A stretch of DNA of 55,745 nucleotides from contig URAD01000010.1 in assembly GCA_900545745.1 (NCBI GenBank), forward strand, positions 1 through 55,745, in the 5' to 3' direction. This document shows positions 18,028 to 27,017 of this stretch, piece by piece. A program made the position numbers and the translations under genes. The notes beneath the pieces were generated by a model that saw only the letters and a list, made by a program, of their open reading frames with translations, was not told the origin of the DNA and ran no database searches. The stretch's first letter is position 1. Each line of letters begins with the position of its first letter. Source of the DNA: an uncultured Collinsella sp. Its GTDB lineage: Bacteria > Actinomycetota > Coriobacteriia > Coriobacteriales > Coriobacteriaceae.

Positions 18028-18957
18028 CTAAGCAGCGAGATCTGATGCGTCCTGGTAGGACGCCATAGGACGGGTAGCGCCCGCGACCGTGGTCACCAGA
18101 TCGCGAACGCGGGAAAACGTGGCAGTGACCACCTCGTTGGCACGGCTGTAGTCGACATCGCGCTCGTAGAGCGAAACAAGCGCACGGCCCATGCCGTAGG
18201 TGCCCGCGGCAGCAGTGAGCGCCTTGACGGCAAACCCAATATGCGGCGTCTGTTTGACGAGCGCGCGGGTGACCGCGCGGATCACAAGACCGCCGGCAAG
18301 CACGCCCGCGACCTCGTAGCCGCGCTCAGGCTTAATGCCGCGTCCAAAGACGGCAGCGAGCTCAAAGAGCATGCCCACCTGCGCCAGCGCCATAACGGGA
18401 TAATCGGCGCCTGGCAAAAACACCAGTGCACCGGTCGCCATATTGGTGAGCGCGCACGAGGTGATGATACGATTGGCCGCCGCGATGCGCATGAAGGCAA
18501 AGTTCGCCGCAAAAGCCGTTTCCTTGTCGGTGCGGTCGAGAATCCAGCGGGCAAGCGTCTCGAGCAGATACGTCTTATCGGTTGCCGCTACCACGCCGAG
18601 CATGGGCGTAGACTCCTCGATAAACGGCACCTCCACAGCAGACTCGGCAAGCACGCACACGGGTGCGCCGGCGATCACGAGCTCCTGCACGGCACTCTCC
18701 AAGCGATCGGAACCACACGAGAGCACCAGTACCACATCGGTATCGGTCTTTGGAGCAATTCGCTCCTCCCCCAGACGCTCGACGCGCACAATGCCCGAGG
18801 TCGTCTGCGGCACAAAGGCGTCACGCACCGTCTCGGCCAGAAAGCGCGAGGCGGACGAATCCAAATAGACCGAAACGCGCACCGGCGTATCGGAATCCTT
18901 CTTAACGGACGCGCCCATCTTAAAAGCGCGGGTCAGCTTATCTACGGGAATTTTCAT
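18028..18957 (-). CDS. DUF697-like membrane-associated protein
   Basis: I recognise only a C-terminal half (about residues 155-275) resembling DUF697, a hydrophobic helical domain seen at the end of some GTPases: NMATGALVFLPGADYPVMALAQ, then alternating Gly/Ala-rich helices ending in AAAGTYGMGRALVSLY. The N-terminal half has a Rossmann-like pattern (VVLVLSCGSDRL, then VIAGAPVCVLAES) but no P-loop, so it is probably not a GTPase itself. It follows rodA by 18 bases and precedes the radical-SAM pair by ten, so it belongs to the rod-shape transcript; a link to envelope growth is inference. Confidence 0.65.
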   Translation of the reverse strand: MKIPVDKLTRAFKMGASVKKDSDTPVRVSVYLDSSASRFLAETVRDAFVPQTTSGIVRVERLGEERIAPKTDTDVVLVLSCGSDRLESAVQELVIAGAPVCVLAESAVEVPFIEESTPMLGVVAATDKTYLLETLARWILDRTDKETAFAANFAFMRIAAANRIITSCALTNMATGALVFLPGADYPVMALAQVGMLFELAAVFGRGIKPERGYEVAGVLAGGLVIRAVTRALVKQTPHIGFAVKALTAAAGTYGMGRALVSLYERDVDYSRANEVVTATFSRVRDLVTTVAGATRPMASYQDASDLAA

Positions 18958-18975
18958 AGCAAACCCCTCCAGCGG

Positions 18976-20202
18976 TTACGCGGCGCCCGAACGATGCCGC
19001 CATATGGATTGTACGATACCCACCGTCAGCAGCTGAATCATCATCGAAGACGAGCCAAAGCTAATAAACGGTAGCGGAATACCGGTAATCGGCATCATGC
19101 CGATGCACATGCCGATGTTTTCGAAGGTCTGGAACGCCCACATGCCAACGATGCCCACACACGAAAGACGTAAAAACAGCGACTCACACTTAAAGGCGAC
19201 GCGAATCGTCGAAAAGATCAGCAGCACGTAGAGGCACAGGAGCAAAAAGGAACCACAAAAGCCAAAGGTCTCGGACAGAAAGGCGAAGACGAAGTCGGTG
19301 TGGAACTCAGGCAGAAAGCCGCCGGCTGACTGCGTCGCATGGCCCAAACCCTTACCAAAGAAGCTGCCCGAGCCAACGGCGATAAGCGACTGCTGCAGGT
19401 TGTAGGCATCGTCCGAATCGGCATTATCGGGGTCGATAAAGACCGTCAGACGGTTCATCTGATACTGCTTGATGAGCACATCGTGGCCGAGCAGCGAATC
19501 AAAGACCGAATCGAGCGCCAGGACGAGGGCCACCAGGCCCACGAGCAGGGCCAGGGTCGACAGCACCCATTCGCGGCGTGCACCGCTCATGCAAATGACG
19601 ATGGCGCCCGAAACCAGCACGACCAGGCCCGAGCCCAGGTCGCCCATGGCGACGACGGCCAAAAACGGAATGGACAGCATGCCGCAGAGCTTGACGTAGT
19701 CGCGAACGGTATCGATGCGACCGTTATACTGCGAGCCAAGCGTAGCAATAAAGAAGATGGTGATGAGCTTGGCAAGCTCAACCGGCTGGAATGTCAAGCC
19801 GATACCGGGAATCTTGATCCAGCCCGTCATGCCCAGACCGCCCGTATAGGACAGACCCGGAATCTTGGGCGAGAGGATCACGATCAGGTCGATGACGAGC
19901 AACGCCGTCGAGAAATTGGAAATACCGCGCAGGTCGGAGCGCCAGACCAGCACCGCCAGCACTGCTCCGATGCCAATTCCCAGCAGATGGCGTGAGAACG
20001 AAGCATCGGCCTTAAACTGCGAAGCCGACCAGATAATGATGGCACCGTAGGCGACGAGCGCCACAGTGGCCACGAGCACACCGATATGCACCTTTTGGCG
20101 AAACGTGCCGCGCGAGGCCGAAAGTTGCTTGTTGACGCGGTCCAGGCTGCTGCGAGAGCCGGTCTTGGTTGAACGGAACAGATCCGCCGGAGAAAAATCC
20201 AT
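18976..20202 (-). CDS. rodA: Rod-shape SEDS glycosyltransferase RodA
   Basis: Peptidoglycan polymerase that works with PBP2 in cell elongation. The 408 residues contain about ten hydrophobic segments. SEDS signatures are GLGMTGWIKIPGIGLTFQPVELAKL, the central extracellular region and, near the end, GMMPITGIPLPFISFGSSSM. A cytoplasmic N-terminal stretch of about 40 residues is rich in Ser and Arg. Ten bases separate it from mrdA. Confidence 0.96.
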   Translation of the reverse strand: MDFSPADLFRSTKTGSRSSLDRVNKQLSASRGTFRQKVHIGVLVATVALVAYGAIIIWSASQFKADASFSRHLLGIGIGAVLAVLVWRSDLRGISNFSTALLVIDLIVILSPKIPGLSYTGGLGMTGWIKIPGIGLTFQPVELAKLITIFFIATLGSQYNGRIDTVRDYVKLCGMLSIPFLAVVAMGDLGSGLVVLVSGAIVICMSGARREWVLSTLALLVGLVALVLALDSVFDSLLGHDVLIKQYQMNRLTVFIDPDNADSDDAYNLQQSLIAVGSGSFFGKGLGHATQSAGGFLPEFHTDFVFAFLSETFGFCGSFLLLCLYVLLIFSTIRVAFKCESLFLRLSCVGIVGMWAFQTFENIGMCIGMMPITGIPLPFISFGSSSMMIQLLTVGIVQSIWRHRSGAA

Positions 20203-20211
20203 CGCAACCTC

Positions 20212-22281
20212 CTATCGAACCGAAGAATCGCCCGAGGCCGAAGAGGTATCGGGCTCGTCATAAATCACGCCGAGCACGTCGCGCACGACATGCATCGCGG
20301 TATCTGAGCCGCCGCCGCCCTGCTCCAGAACAGTAGCGATGACATACTTGGGATCATCGGCCGGTGCATAGGCGCAGAACCACGCGTATTCGTCCTCGCC
20401 ACTTTTCTCGCCCGTGCCCGACTTGCCGTATACCTGCGGCGTCAGGGTACCAAAGTGCGCCGCCAGGGACGTCGATGCCGTGTAAATCACGTCGTGCATG
20501 CCGTTGCGAACAAGAGCCAAATCCGAATCACTGTTGATCTTGGCCTCCAGGCGCTTCTTCTTGCCCTTGCCGTTGTACTTATAGGCATCGCCGTCGCCAT
20601 CGCGCGACACGGCAGACAAAAACACGTGAGGCACGTACTGTTTGCCGCCGTTGGCAAGACCCATATAGGCACACGCCATCTGCAGGGGCGTCACCAGGAT
20701 GTCGCCCTGACCGATGGCAATGTTGGTCATATCGCCGGCATTCCACTTGCGGTCCTCGGCAGATGCGTCGGTGAAGTACGACTCTTTCCACTCGGCATCG
20801 GGAATACGGCCCGCGCCCTCACTCGGCAGATCGATACCGCAGGTCTTGCCTAGACCCCAGCGACGAAAGACCTCCTGCAGGCCCTCGGAATGTTTCTCGT
20901 CATAAAAGAACGCCTTGCCCATGTCGTAGAAGACGGGGTCGCACGAGTTGGCGATACCCGACTGCAGCGTCATGGTGCCGTGGCCGGAATGCAGCCAGCA
21001 GTACTTGCCCCACGACTTGCCCAGACCCGTCCAATAACCCGTGCAGTTGGTCGTCTGCCCCGACGTGTAGGTTCCAAACTCAAGACCGGCCAGTGCCGAG
21101 AGCGGCTTGATGGTCGAGGCCGACATGTACTGTCCGCTAATGGCGCGGTTGAGCAGCGGGTGCGAACCCTTGTCATCATTGAGCTCGGTCCACACGTCAT
21201 TTGAGACACCGCCGATAAAGACGGACGGATCGAACTTGGGCTCGCTCGCCATGCCCAGGATCTCGCCATTGTTGGGATCGAGACACACCACTGCGCCGTT
21301 GCCGGCATTGCTGTAGCCAGTGGTCTTGGCAAGCTCGATAGCGCTCGCCAGCGCCGTCTCACAGGCCTGCTGAATCTTAAGGTCGAGCGTGAGCTTAATG
21401 TCGGAGCCGGCCTTCGCGGGCACGGCGCCGGCCTGACCGGTCACATTGCCCGAGGCATCGACCTTGACGGTCTGCTCGCCACGAATGCCCTGCAGCAGGT
21501 TTTCGTAGTAGCTCTCAACGCCCGCCTGGCCCACGATATCGCCCGACTGGTACGTAATCTTGCCAGCAGAAGCATCATCATCGCCAGAGGTTTTCTTATT
21601 CTGGGCCTCGAGCTGCTCGGAGGTAATGGTGCCGGTATAGCCCAAGATATGGCATGCCGTCTCGCCATATGGATACTGACGCTCGGTACGCTCGGCAATC
21701 TTGACGCCCGGGAACTCGCCGGCGTGTTCCTTGATATAGGCAACCGTGGAGCGACGGACGTCCGTCGCGATGGTATGCAGGCTCTGAGCGCCCTCTGTAT
21801 TGTCCTGAATATTGCGAAGGACCGCCACGTAAGGCATTCCAAGCACGTTGGCAAGATGGCGAACCAGAACCTCATCCTCCGCAAGGTCGCGGTAGGCCAC
21901 AACAGCAAGTGAGGGACGGTTCTGGACAAGCGCCACGCCATTGCGGTCAAGGATGCGACCGCGCACAGCGGGTGTGGTAACGGTGCGAGTCTGATTACTA
22001 TTGGCCTGCTTCTCGTAATAGTCCGACGAGACCATCTGCATGCCCCACAGCTTGACGGCAAGCGCCGCAAACATCGCGCCCACACCCGTGGTGAGGATGG
22101 AAAAGCGGCCCTTAAAGGCGGTCGCCGCGGTATTGCCCTCGCCCTCGGTGGCGCGCGGGGCCGTTCCATGCTGCGTATCGTAGGTAAAACGGGAATCGCC
22201 ACGACGCATGATGACCAGCGCGACCACGATGGCCACAACCAGCACGATACCGGCGATAATAACCGTCATCTGGGAAGACAT
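20212..22281 (-). CDS. mrdA: Penicillin-binding protein 2 (elongation transpeptidase)
   Basis: Class B PBP that cross-links peptidoglycan during elongation, partner of RodA. A first hydrophobic segment lies at residues 5-25 and a second near residue 60 (FSILTTGVGAMFAALAVKLW), so the N-terminus may cross the membrane twice, which is unusual for PBP2. The dimerisation region follows (TPAVRGRILDRNGVALVQNR). The transpeptidase motifs are SASTIKPL (SxxK), ANSCD and KSGTGEKSG (the KTG box, with Ser). The 689 residues fit the family. Confidence 0.95.
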   Translation of the reverse strand: MSSQMTVIIAGIVLVVAIVVALVIMRRGDSRFTYDTQHGTAPRATEGEGNTAATAFKGRFSILTTGVGAMFAALAVKLWGMQMVSSDYYEKQANSNQTRTVTTPAVRGRILDRNGVALVQNRPSLAVVAYRDLAEDEVLVRHLANVLGMPYVAVLRNIQDNTEGAQSLHTIATDVRRSTVAYIKEHAGEFPGVKIAERTERQYPYGETACHILGYTGTITSEQLEAQNKKTSGDDDASAGKITYQSGDIVGQAGVESYYENLLQGIRGEQTVKVDASGNVTGQAGAVPAKAGSDIKLTLDLKIQQACETALASAIELAKTTGYSNAGNGAVVCLDPNNGEILGMASEPKFDPSVFIGGVSNDVWTELNDDKGSHPLLNRAISGQYMSASTIKPLSALAGLEFGTYTSGQTTNCTGYWTGLGKSWGKYCWLHSGHGTMTLQSGIANSCDPVFYDMGKAFFYDEKHSEGLQEVFRRWGLGKTCGIDLPSEGAGRIPDAEWKESYFTDASAEDRKWNAGDMTNIAIGQGDILVTPLQMACAYMGLANGGKQYVPHVFLSAVSRDGDGDAYKYNGKGKKKRLEAKINSDSDLALVRNGMHDVIYTASTSLAAHFGTLTPQVYGKSGTGEKSGEDEYAWFCAYAPADDPKYVIATVLEQGGGGSDTAMHVVRDVLGVIYDEPDTSSASGDSSVR

Positions 22282-22294
22282 CTACGGGCCTCCC

Positions 22295-22867
22295 CTATTT
22301 GAGCTTGCGGGTCTTGGGCTTAAAGCGCATACCCGCCTGGCGTCCGCCACGTGGGGAGAATCCATAGCCGGACTGCGGCACAACGCCGGAAATCAAAAAC
22401 GGAATGGCAACCAGACCCGTCAGGATCGAGGACGGCAGCGCATGGCCGAAGATCGCCACGACAAAGCTCGTCTCCAAACCCATAAACAGCAAGATGATGC
22501 TGTAGATCACATTAATGACGAGCGCGAAGGCGCCCACAGTGACGCCGCGCGCACTCGGGGTACCGCCCGTCTGACCGACGGCGCTGTGCACCAGGGCAAA
22601 AGAACCCACGGTCAGCAGGAACGACATAACGCCCACCGGCACGGCAGCGGACAGGTCATAGAACAAGCCGCTGCAAAAACCGCACACGACGGCACGGGTC
22701 GGGTCGCCCGAGAACACGCTTAGGCACACCAGGATAATCATGAAGTTGACGCGACCGCCCGCAATGGAGATCTGCGGTGCCAGGCCTGCCTGCAGCAGCA
22801 CGCACACGATGGCGGCGATCACAAACGTGCGGGAGCTCATCCCCTGCTCGTGTAGATCCATGGACAT
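22295..22867 (-). CDS. mreD: Rod shape-determining protein MreD
   Basis: Integral membrane component of the elongasome. The 190 residues hold about five hydrophobic segments, including FVIAAIVCVLLQAGLAPQI and a central YDLSAAVPVGVMSFLLTVGS that resembles the MreD core. It has a basic C-terminal tail (KPKTRKLK). Sequence conservation in MreD is low, so the call rests as much on position between mreC and mrdA as on motifs. Confidence 0.9.
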   Translation of the reverse strand: MSMDLHEQGMSSRTFVIAAIVCVLLQAGLAPQISIAGGRVNFMIILVCLSVFSGDPTRAVVCGFCSGLFYDLSAAVPVGVMSFLLTVGSFALVHSAVGQTGGTPSARGVTVGAFALVINVIYSIILLFMGLETSFVVAIFGHALPSSILTGLVAIPFLISGVVPQSGYGFSPRGGRQAGMRFKPKTRKLK

Positions 22868-22872
22868 GCCCC

Positions 22873-23871
22873 CTATTCGTTCGAGCCAGAATCGGTCGTC
22901 TCGGACGTGTCGGAACCGTCATCCGAGCTCTCGTCCTTCGTCTTGGTCGCAGCATCGCGCGACGTTCCCTGCGGCGTGCTGTTGGCCGTGCTCACGTCCT
23001 CATCCGAGGCCGACTGTTCGTCGGTCAGCGAGGTAATGACCAGCACTTCCTCGTTGTTCTCGGCCGTGGTCTGAGCGCGCACCACAATGGTGTAGTACAC
23101 GTCGTTTGCCGATTTCTCAACCGACGAGACGGTGCCGAGCGGTAGACCCTTGGGGAACACACCGCCAATGCCGGAGGTCACGATGATGTCGCCGACTTTA
23201 ACGTCGGAGTCGACGCTCACATACTCAAGACGCAGCGTGCCGTCAGCCTGACCCTGCAGCATGCCCTGGGCGCGCGTGTCCTGTACCATGGCGGACACAC
23301 CCGAGTTCTCGTCGCCAATCAGGCGCACGGTGGACGTCTTGGCCGAGACTTCGATGATCTGGCCGATAACACCGGCCGAACTCGTCACAGGCATGTTGAT
23401 GGTAAGGCCGTCGGCAGAGCCCTTGTCGATGGTTACGGTCGAGGTCCAGGCATCGCCCGAGGCACCAACGATACGAGCAGCGGTCGATTTGAGGTTGTAT
23501 GTCGACTGCAGCCCGACCAGCCCCTCCAGACGCTCGGCGGTCTTTTGAGCCTCGGAGAGCTCAGCAACCTTAGAGGTCAGCTCCTCGTTTTGCTTCTTAA
23601 GCTCGTCAAGCGTGTCCTGCGACGCCGTAAGGTTAGAGAACACGTTGCCGATCGCATTGAAGGGAGCCGCCACAGCCGAGCCCACGAAGCGCACCGGCGA
23701 GGTAATCGTCGTCACGCCCGAACGCACGGCATGAATCGGCCCGGCCTCGCCCTCACGAAGATAAAACGTGAGCAGCAACACCGAAATCAGGCTGAAAACA
23801 ATCAACGGGCGCATACCCGTTGATTGTCGCTTGGTATTCAGATTTGTGGAGAAACCCGAAGATCGTGCCAA
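22873..23871 (-). CDS. mreC: Rod shape-determining protein MreC
   Basis: Bitopic elongasome scaffold. A transmembrane segment (PLIVFSLISVLLLTFYL) lies near residue 30, followed by a coiled coil (residues ~85-115, ELKKQNEELTSKVAELSEAQ) and a beta-rich periplasmic-type domain (GVIGQIIEVSAKTSTVRLI, then GDIIVTSGIGGVFPKGLPLG). A Ser/Asp/Thr-rich tail of about 50 residues follows and is probably disordered. The start is TTG behind AAGGTGG. Confidence 0.95.
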   Translation of the reverse strand: MARSSGFSTNLNTKRQSTGMRPLIVFSLISVLLLTFYLREGEAGPIHAVRSGVTTITSPVRFVGSAVAAPFNAIGNVFSNLTASQDTLDELKKQNEELTSKVAELSEAQKTAERLEGLVGLQSTYNLKSTAARIVGASGDAWTSTVTIDKGSADGLTINMPVTSSAGVIGQIIEVSAKTSTVRLIGDENSGVSAMVQDTRAQGMLQGQADGTLRLEYVSVDSDVKVGDIIVTSGIGGVFPKGLPLGTVSSVEKSANDVYYTIVVRAQTTAENNEEVLVITSLTDEQSASDEDVSTANSTPQGTSRDAATKTKDESSDDGSDTSETTDSGSNE

Positions 23872-23892
23872 ATGGAATCCACCTTTTGGAAA

Positions 23893-24936
23893 TTAAGCAT
23901 TGGTCTGGACGAAGCCGCCATCAAACGCATTGGCCTCGAGCACGCGGGCACAGCCGTTAACGACGTTATCGAGCGCCGTGGGGCTGACGTTGACCGAAAC
24001 GCCGGTCTCATCGCGCAGGCGCACGTCGAGACCGCGCAGCAGCGCGCCGCCACCGGTCAGCAAAATGCCGTAGTACATAAGGTCAGAGGCAAGATCGGGC
24101 GGCGTGGCATCGAGGGCGTCCTTGACGGCCTTGGCCATCTCGTCGAGCGGCTTGTTGAGCGCGCGACGAATCTCCTCGCTCTCGATGCGCACGGTCTTGG
24201 GCAGACCGGTGATCACGTCGCGACCGTTGACCTCGACGTCGAGCTCGTCCTTGAGCGGCACAGCGGAGCCGACCTTGATCTTGATGTCCTCTGCCGTACG
24301 CTCGCCGATGGCAAGGTTGTAGGCATCACGAACGTGCGTGAGGATGGCCTGATCGAACTCGTCGCCTGCAATACGGATGGACTGCGAGACGACGATGCCG
24401 CCCATAGCGATAACGGCAACCTCGGTGGTACCGCCACCGATGTCGATGACCATGGAGCCGGTGGGTTCCTCGACGGGCAGGTCGGCGCCGATAGCGGCGG
24501 CCATGGGCTCCTCGATCAGGTAGGCCTGGCGGGCACCGGCTTGGATCGTGGCCTCAAAGACGGCACGCTTCTCGACCGACGTGACGCCGGAGGGAACGCA
24601 GACGACAACGCGCGGACGCGGGGTCCACGGATAGCGCTTCTCGGAAGCCTTGTCGATAAAGTAGCGAAGCATGGCCTCGGTAACATCGAAGTCGGCGATG
24701 ACGCCGTCCTTCAGGGGACGAACGGCCACGATGTTGCCGGGCGTACGGCCGAGCATGCGCTTTGCCTCGATACCGACCGCCAGGATGCGCTCGTCGTTCT
24801 TGTCGATGGCGACGACGGAGGGCTCGCGGATGACGATGCCCTTGCCGCGCACGGAGACAAGCGTATTTGCGGTGCCGAGGTCGATGGCAAGATCGCCCGC
24901 ATAGCTACCGAAGAACATATCCATCAAAGAAAACAA
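23893..24936 (-). CDS. mreB: Rod shape-determining protein MreB
   Basis: Actin-like filament that positions the elongation machinery. The 347 residues contain the phosphate-1 loop DLAIDLGTANTLV, IDIGGGTTEVAVI (phosphate 2), and LLTGGGALLRGLDVRL near the end. The N-terminus FSLMDMFFGS is an amphipathic membrane-targeting stretch. The start is TTG with AGGAG five bases upstream. First gene of the mreBCD-mrdA-rodA order; a strong hairpin separates it from the TPR gene. Confidence 0.97.
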   Translation of the reverse strand: MFSLMDMFFGSYAGDLAIDLGTANTLVSVRGKGIVIREPSVVAIDKNDERILAVGIEAKRMLGRTPGNIVAVRPLKDGVIADFDVTEAMLRYFIDKASEKRYPWTPRPRVVVCVPSGVTSVEKRAVFEATIQAGARQAYLIEEPMAAAIGADLPVEEPTGSMVIDIGGGTTEVAVIAMGGIVVSQSIRIAGDEFDQAILTHVRDAYNLAIGERTAEDIKIKVGSAVPLKDELDVEVNGRDVITGLPKTVRIESEEIRRALNKPLDEMAKAVKDALDATPPDLASDLMYYGILLTGGGALLRGLDVRLRDETGVSVNVSPTALDNVVNGCARVLEANAFDGGFVQTNA

Positions 24937-24996
24937 CGCAACTCCTGATGTGTTGGATGATTGCTGGAAAACTACTAGCTCATCATACTAGCGCAA

Positions 24997-25029
24997 GCCC
25001 GGCACCTCACTTGCTGTGAAGCGCCGGGC
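24997..25029 (-). terminator. Strong hairpin between the TPR gene and mreB
   Basis: A 14-bp fully paired stem (24997-25010 with 25016-25029, including two G-U pairs on the minus-strand RNA) closes a five-base loop. No U-tract follows on the minus strand, so it may end the TPR transcript weakly, act as an RNA stabiliser for mreB, or be a regulator target. Confidence 0.5.
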
Positions 25030-25051
25030 AAAGCTAAATCCCATAAGGTCA

Positions 25052-26356
25052 CTACTGGTTGTCAGCAGCCGAGAAATCCATATCGAGCGAGGAAACGGCC
25101 CAGCCGATATGGTTGTCGGAGCGCACGAATTTGACGGTGTACTCCTGCTCGCCGCCCTTGGACAGCGATGCCTTCACCTTAGCGGTCGTCTCGGTCATGG
25201 ACTGATCCATGCCCTCGACGGACACGGTGGCACCCTGCGGAATCGAGGAGATGATCATCGACTTAGCGTCCTCGGACAGGCTCGAGGCCAGGCAAGACTC
25301 GGCCTTTGCGGTGTCACCGTCACCGGCAGCCTGGAACAGATCGGTAACGACAGACTCCTGAGACGGGAAGCCAAAGCCGCGCGTGTAGGCAAAGCCCAGA
25401 CCGCCCGCGGCGATCAAAATGAGCAGAAGCAGCACGATGAAGACTTTGAGACCCGTGTGGCGATGGCGACGACGGACCTTGGCCTGTTTGCGATCCTGAC
25501 GGTCCTGCTGGACCATCTCGGACTCGGACAGCGTAAAGAAGCCGGTGTCCGAGGGATCGGGCATAAACTGACCGGTCGCGCCCGTAGGATCGAGCGGATC
25601 GACGGCAGGAGCGTCCATCGCGGGCGCCGGAGCCGTGGCCATAGCCGTCTGGGCAGACAGCGCGGCAAGCGAATCGTACACGCGGGCAAGCTCATCGGCC
25701 TGCTCGGAGGTGAGCTGGTAGATGCCATCGGCAGTAGCGGCGTTAAAGGCGTCGAGTGCGTCGGAGGGACGGCCGGCGGCAGAAAGCGCCTGACCCATGC
25801 CGGCGTTGAGCGCACGCGTGTCGTCGCGGGGGCCGGCAAAGTCGATAGCCGTGCGGTAGGTCTCCACGGCATCCGCCGGACGGCCGAGCTTAATGAAGCA
25901 ACGACCAAGCTCGCCGAGCGCGGCGGCAGGAGCCGGATTGGCGCCGTCGATGGCAGCCTGACGGAAGGCAGTACCCGCGTTGGCATAGTCGCCCGACTGG
26001 AACAGCGCGTTACCCAGGCCCAGATAGGCCTTGAACGGCGTGGCATAGGAAGCATCCTGCGTAGCAGCAGAGAACGCCTGGGCGGCCGTCGTGTAGTCGC
26101 CCACGGCGGCGAGCGCCTTGCCGCGGTTGGTGAGCAGCGCGCCGCGCTTGCCGTAGGTGCCGTCGTTGAGGGCGGCGGCATAAGCCTCGGCGGCCTCGGC
26201 ATACATGCCCAGGTGCATCAAGGCGTTGCCACGAAGGTGGTCGGCCTCGCCCATAATCTCATCGGGAGTCTTTGCCGCCCCAAGCATCTGGGCTGCAGCG
26301 GAAAAATCACCCGCGCGGTAAGCGGCGCGGCCCTGTTGGATCAGCTGGCTATTCAA
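25052..26356 (-). CDS. TPR-repeat membrane protein
   Basis: Function unknown. Residues 1-230 form at least five tetratricopeptide-like repeats (for example ADHLRGNALMHLGMYAEAAE and AYLGLGNALFQSGDYANAGT). A disordered Ala/Pro/Asp-rich linker follows, then a single transmembrane segment (VFIVLLLLILIAAGGLGFAYT) near residue 315, and about 110 extracytoplasmic residues. Arg/Lys-rich RRRHRHTGLK before the membrane segment fits cytoplasmic TPRs and an outside C-terminus. The C-terminal domain resembles stress-type DUF4878/SnoaL-like folds only loosely. The start is TTG with GGGGA upstream. Linked to ppi by 11 bases. Confidence 0.75.
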   Translation of the reverse strand: MNSQLIQQGRAAYRAGDFSAAAQMLGAAKTPDEIMGEADHLRGNALMHLGMYAEAAEAYAAALNDGTYGKRGALLTNRGKALAAVGDYTTAAQAFSAATQDASYATPFKAYLGLGNALFQSGDYANAGTAFRQAAIDGANPAPAAALGELGRCFIKLGRPADAVETYRTAIDFAGPRDDTRALNAGMGQALSAAGRPSDALDAFNAATADGIYQLTSEQADELARVYDSLAALSAQTAMATAPAPAMDAPAVDPLDPTGATGQFMPDPSDTGFFTLSESEMVQQDRQDRKQAKVRRRHRHTGLKVFIVLLLLILIAAGGLGFAYTRGFGFPSQESVVTDLFQAAGDGDTAKAESCLASSLSEDAKSMIISSIPQGATVSVEGMDQSMTETTAKVKASLSKGGEQEYTVKFVRSDNHIGWAVSSLDMDFSAADNQ

Positions 26357-26367
26357 GGAAGTCCCCT

Positions 26368-26910
26368 TTACTCGTGAACGATCTCGACATGGACGATCTC
26401 GTCGCCGGCACGCAGCTGCGAAATCACATCGAGACCCTCGACCGTGGTACCAAAGACGGTATAACCGGAATCAAGGTTATGCTGGGCACCCAGGCAGAAG
26501 TAGAACTGCGAACCCGCGGAATCGGGGTCCATGGAGCGTGCCATGGCAAGGGCGCCATCGACATGGCTGTTGCGCGGATTGGTGGCAAACTCGCCCTTGA
26601 TGCAGTAGCCGGGGCCACCGGTACCGGGCATGCCGTCGGGGCCCTCAAGGCCGGCAGCGACATCGGCGCCGGACATATCACGGGTATTGGGGTCGCCGCC
26701 CTGGATGACAAAACCGGGCACATAGCGATGGAACTTAAGGCCATCATAGAAACCCATCGTGGAAAGCTCGCAGAAGTTCGCGACATGAATGGGAGCGCCC
26801 TCGCCGTCAAACTTGACCTTGATGGTACCCTTCGACGTCTCGATTACGGCGCACTCGTCGCCGGCAAGCTGATACTCGGGCGTGTAGAGCTCTTTCTTAA
26901 AACCAAACAT
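26368..26910 (-). CDS. Peptidyl-prolyl cis-trans isomerase, cyclophilin type
   Basis: Cytoplasmic prolyl isomerase, since no signal peptide is visible. The cyclophilin core includes FYDGLKFHRYVPGFVIQGGD (catalytic Arg in FHR), DSAGSQFYFCLG and GYTVFGTTVEGLDVI. The 180 residues are normal. A promoter with TTGATG and TACAAT lies upstream, and the TPR gene follows. Confidence 0.95.
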   Translation of the reverse strand: MFGFKKELYTPEYQLAGDECAVIETSKGTIKVKFDGEGAPIHVANFCELSTMGFYDGLKFHRYVPGFVIQGGDPNTRDMSGADVAAGLEGPDGMPGTGGPGYCIKGEFATNPRNSHVDGALAMARSMDPDSAGSQFYFCLGAQHNLDSGYTVFGTTVEGLDVISQLRAGDEIVHVEIVHE

Positions 26911-26949
26911 GTGGTTCCTTCCTCGTGCGTTTAAAGCATATTTGTACGA

Positions 26950-26979
26950 ATTGTAGCAATAAGCACGGGCTTACATCAA
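26950..26979 (-). promoter_or_regulatory. Promoter of the cyclophilin gene
   Basis: On the minus strand TTGATG (26974-26979) and TACAAT (26950-26955) are spaced 18 bases apart, about 40 bases before the start codon. Confidence 0.65.
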
Positions 26980-27017
26980 TTGCGCACGTAGGTTATGCCG
27001 ACCATGGCGAACTAATT

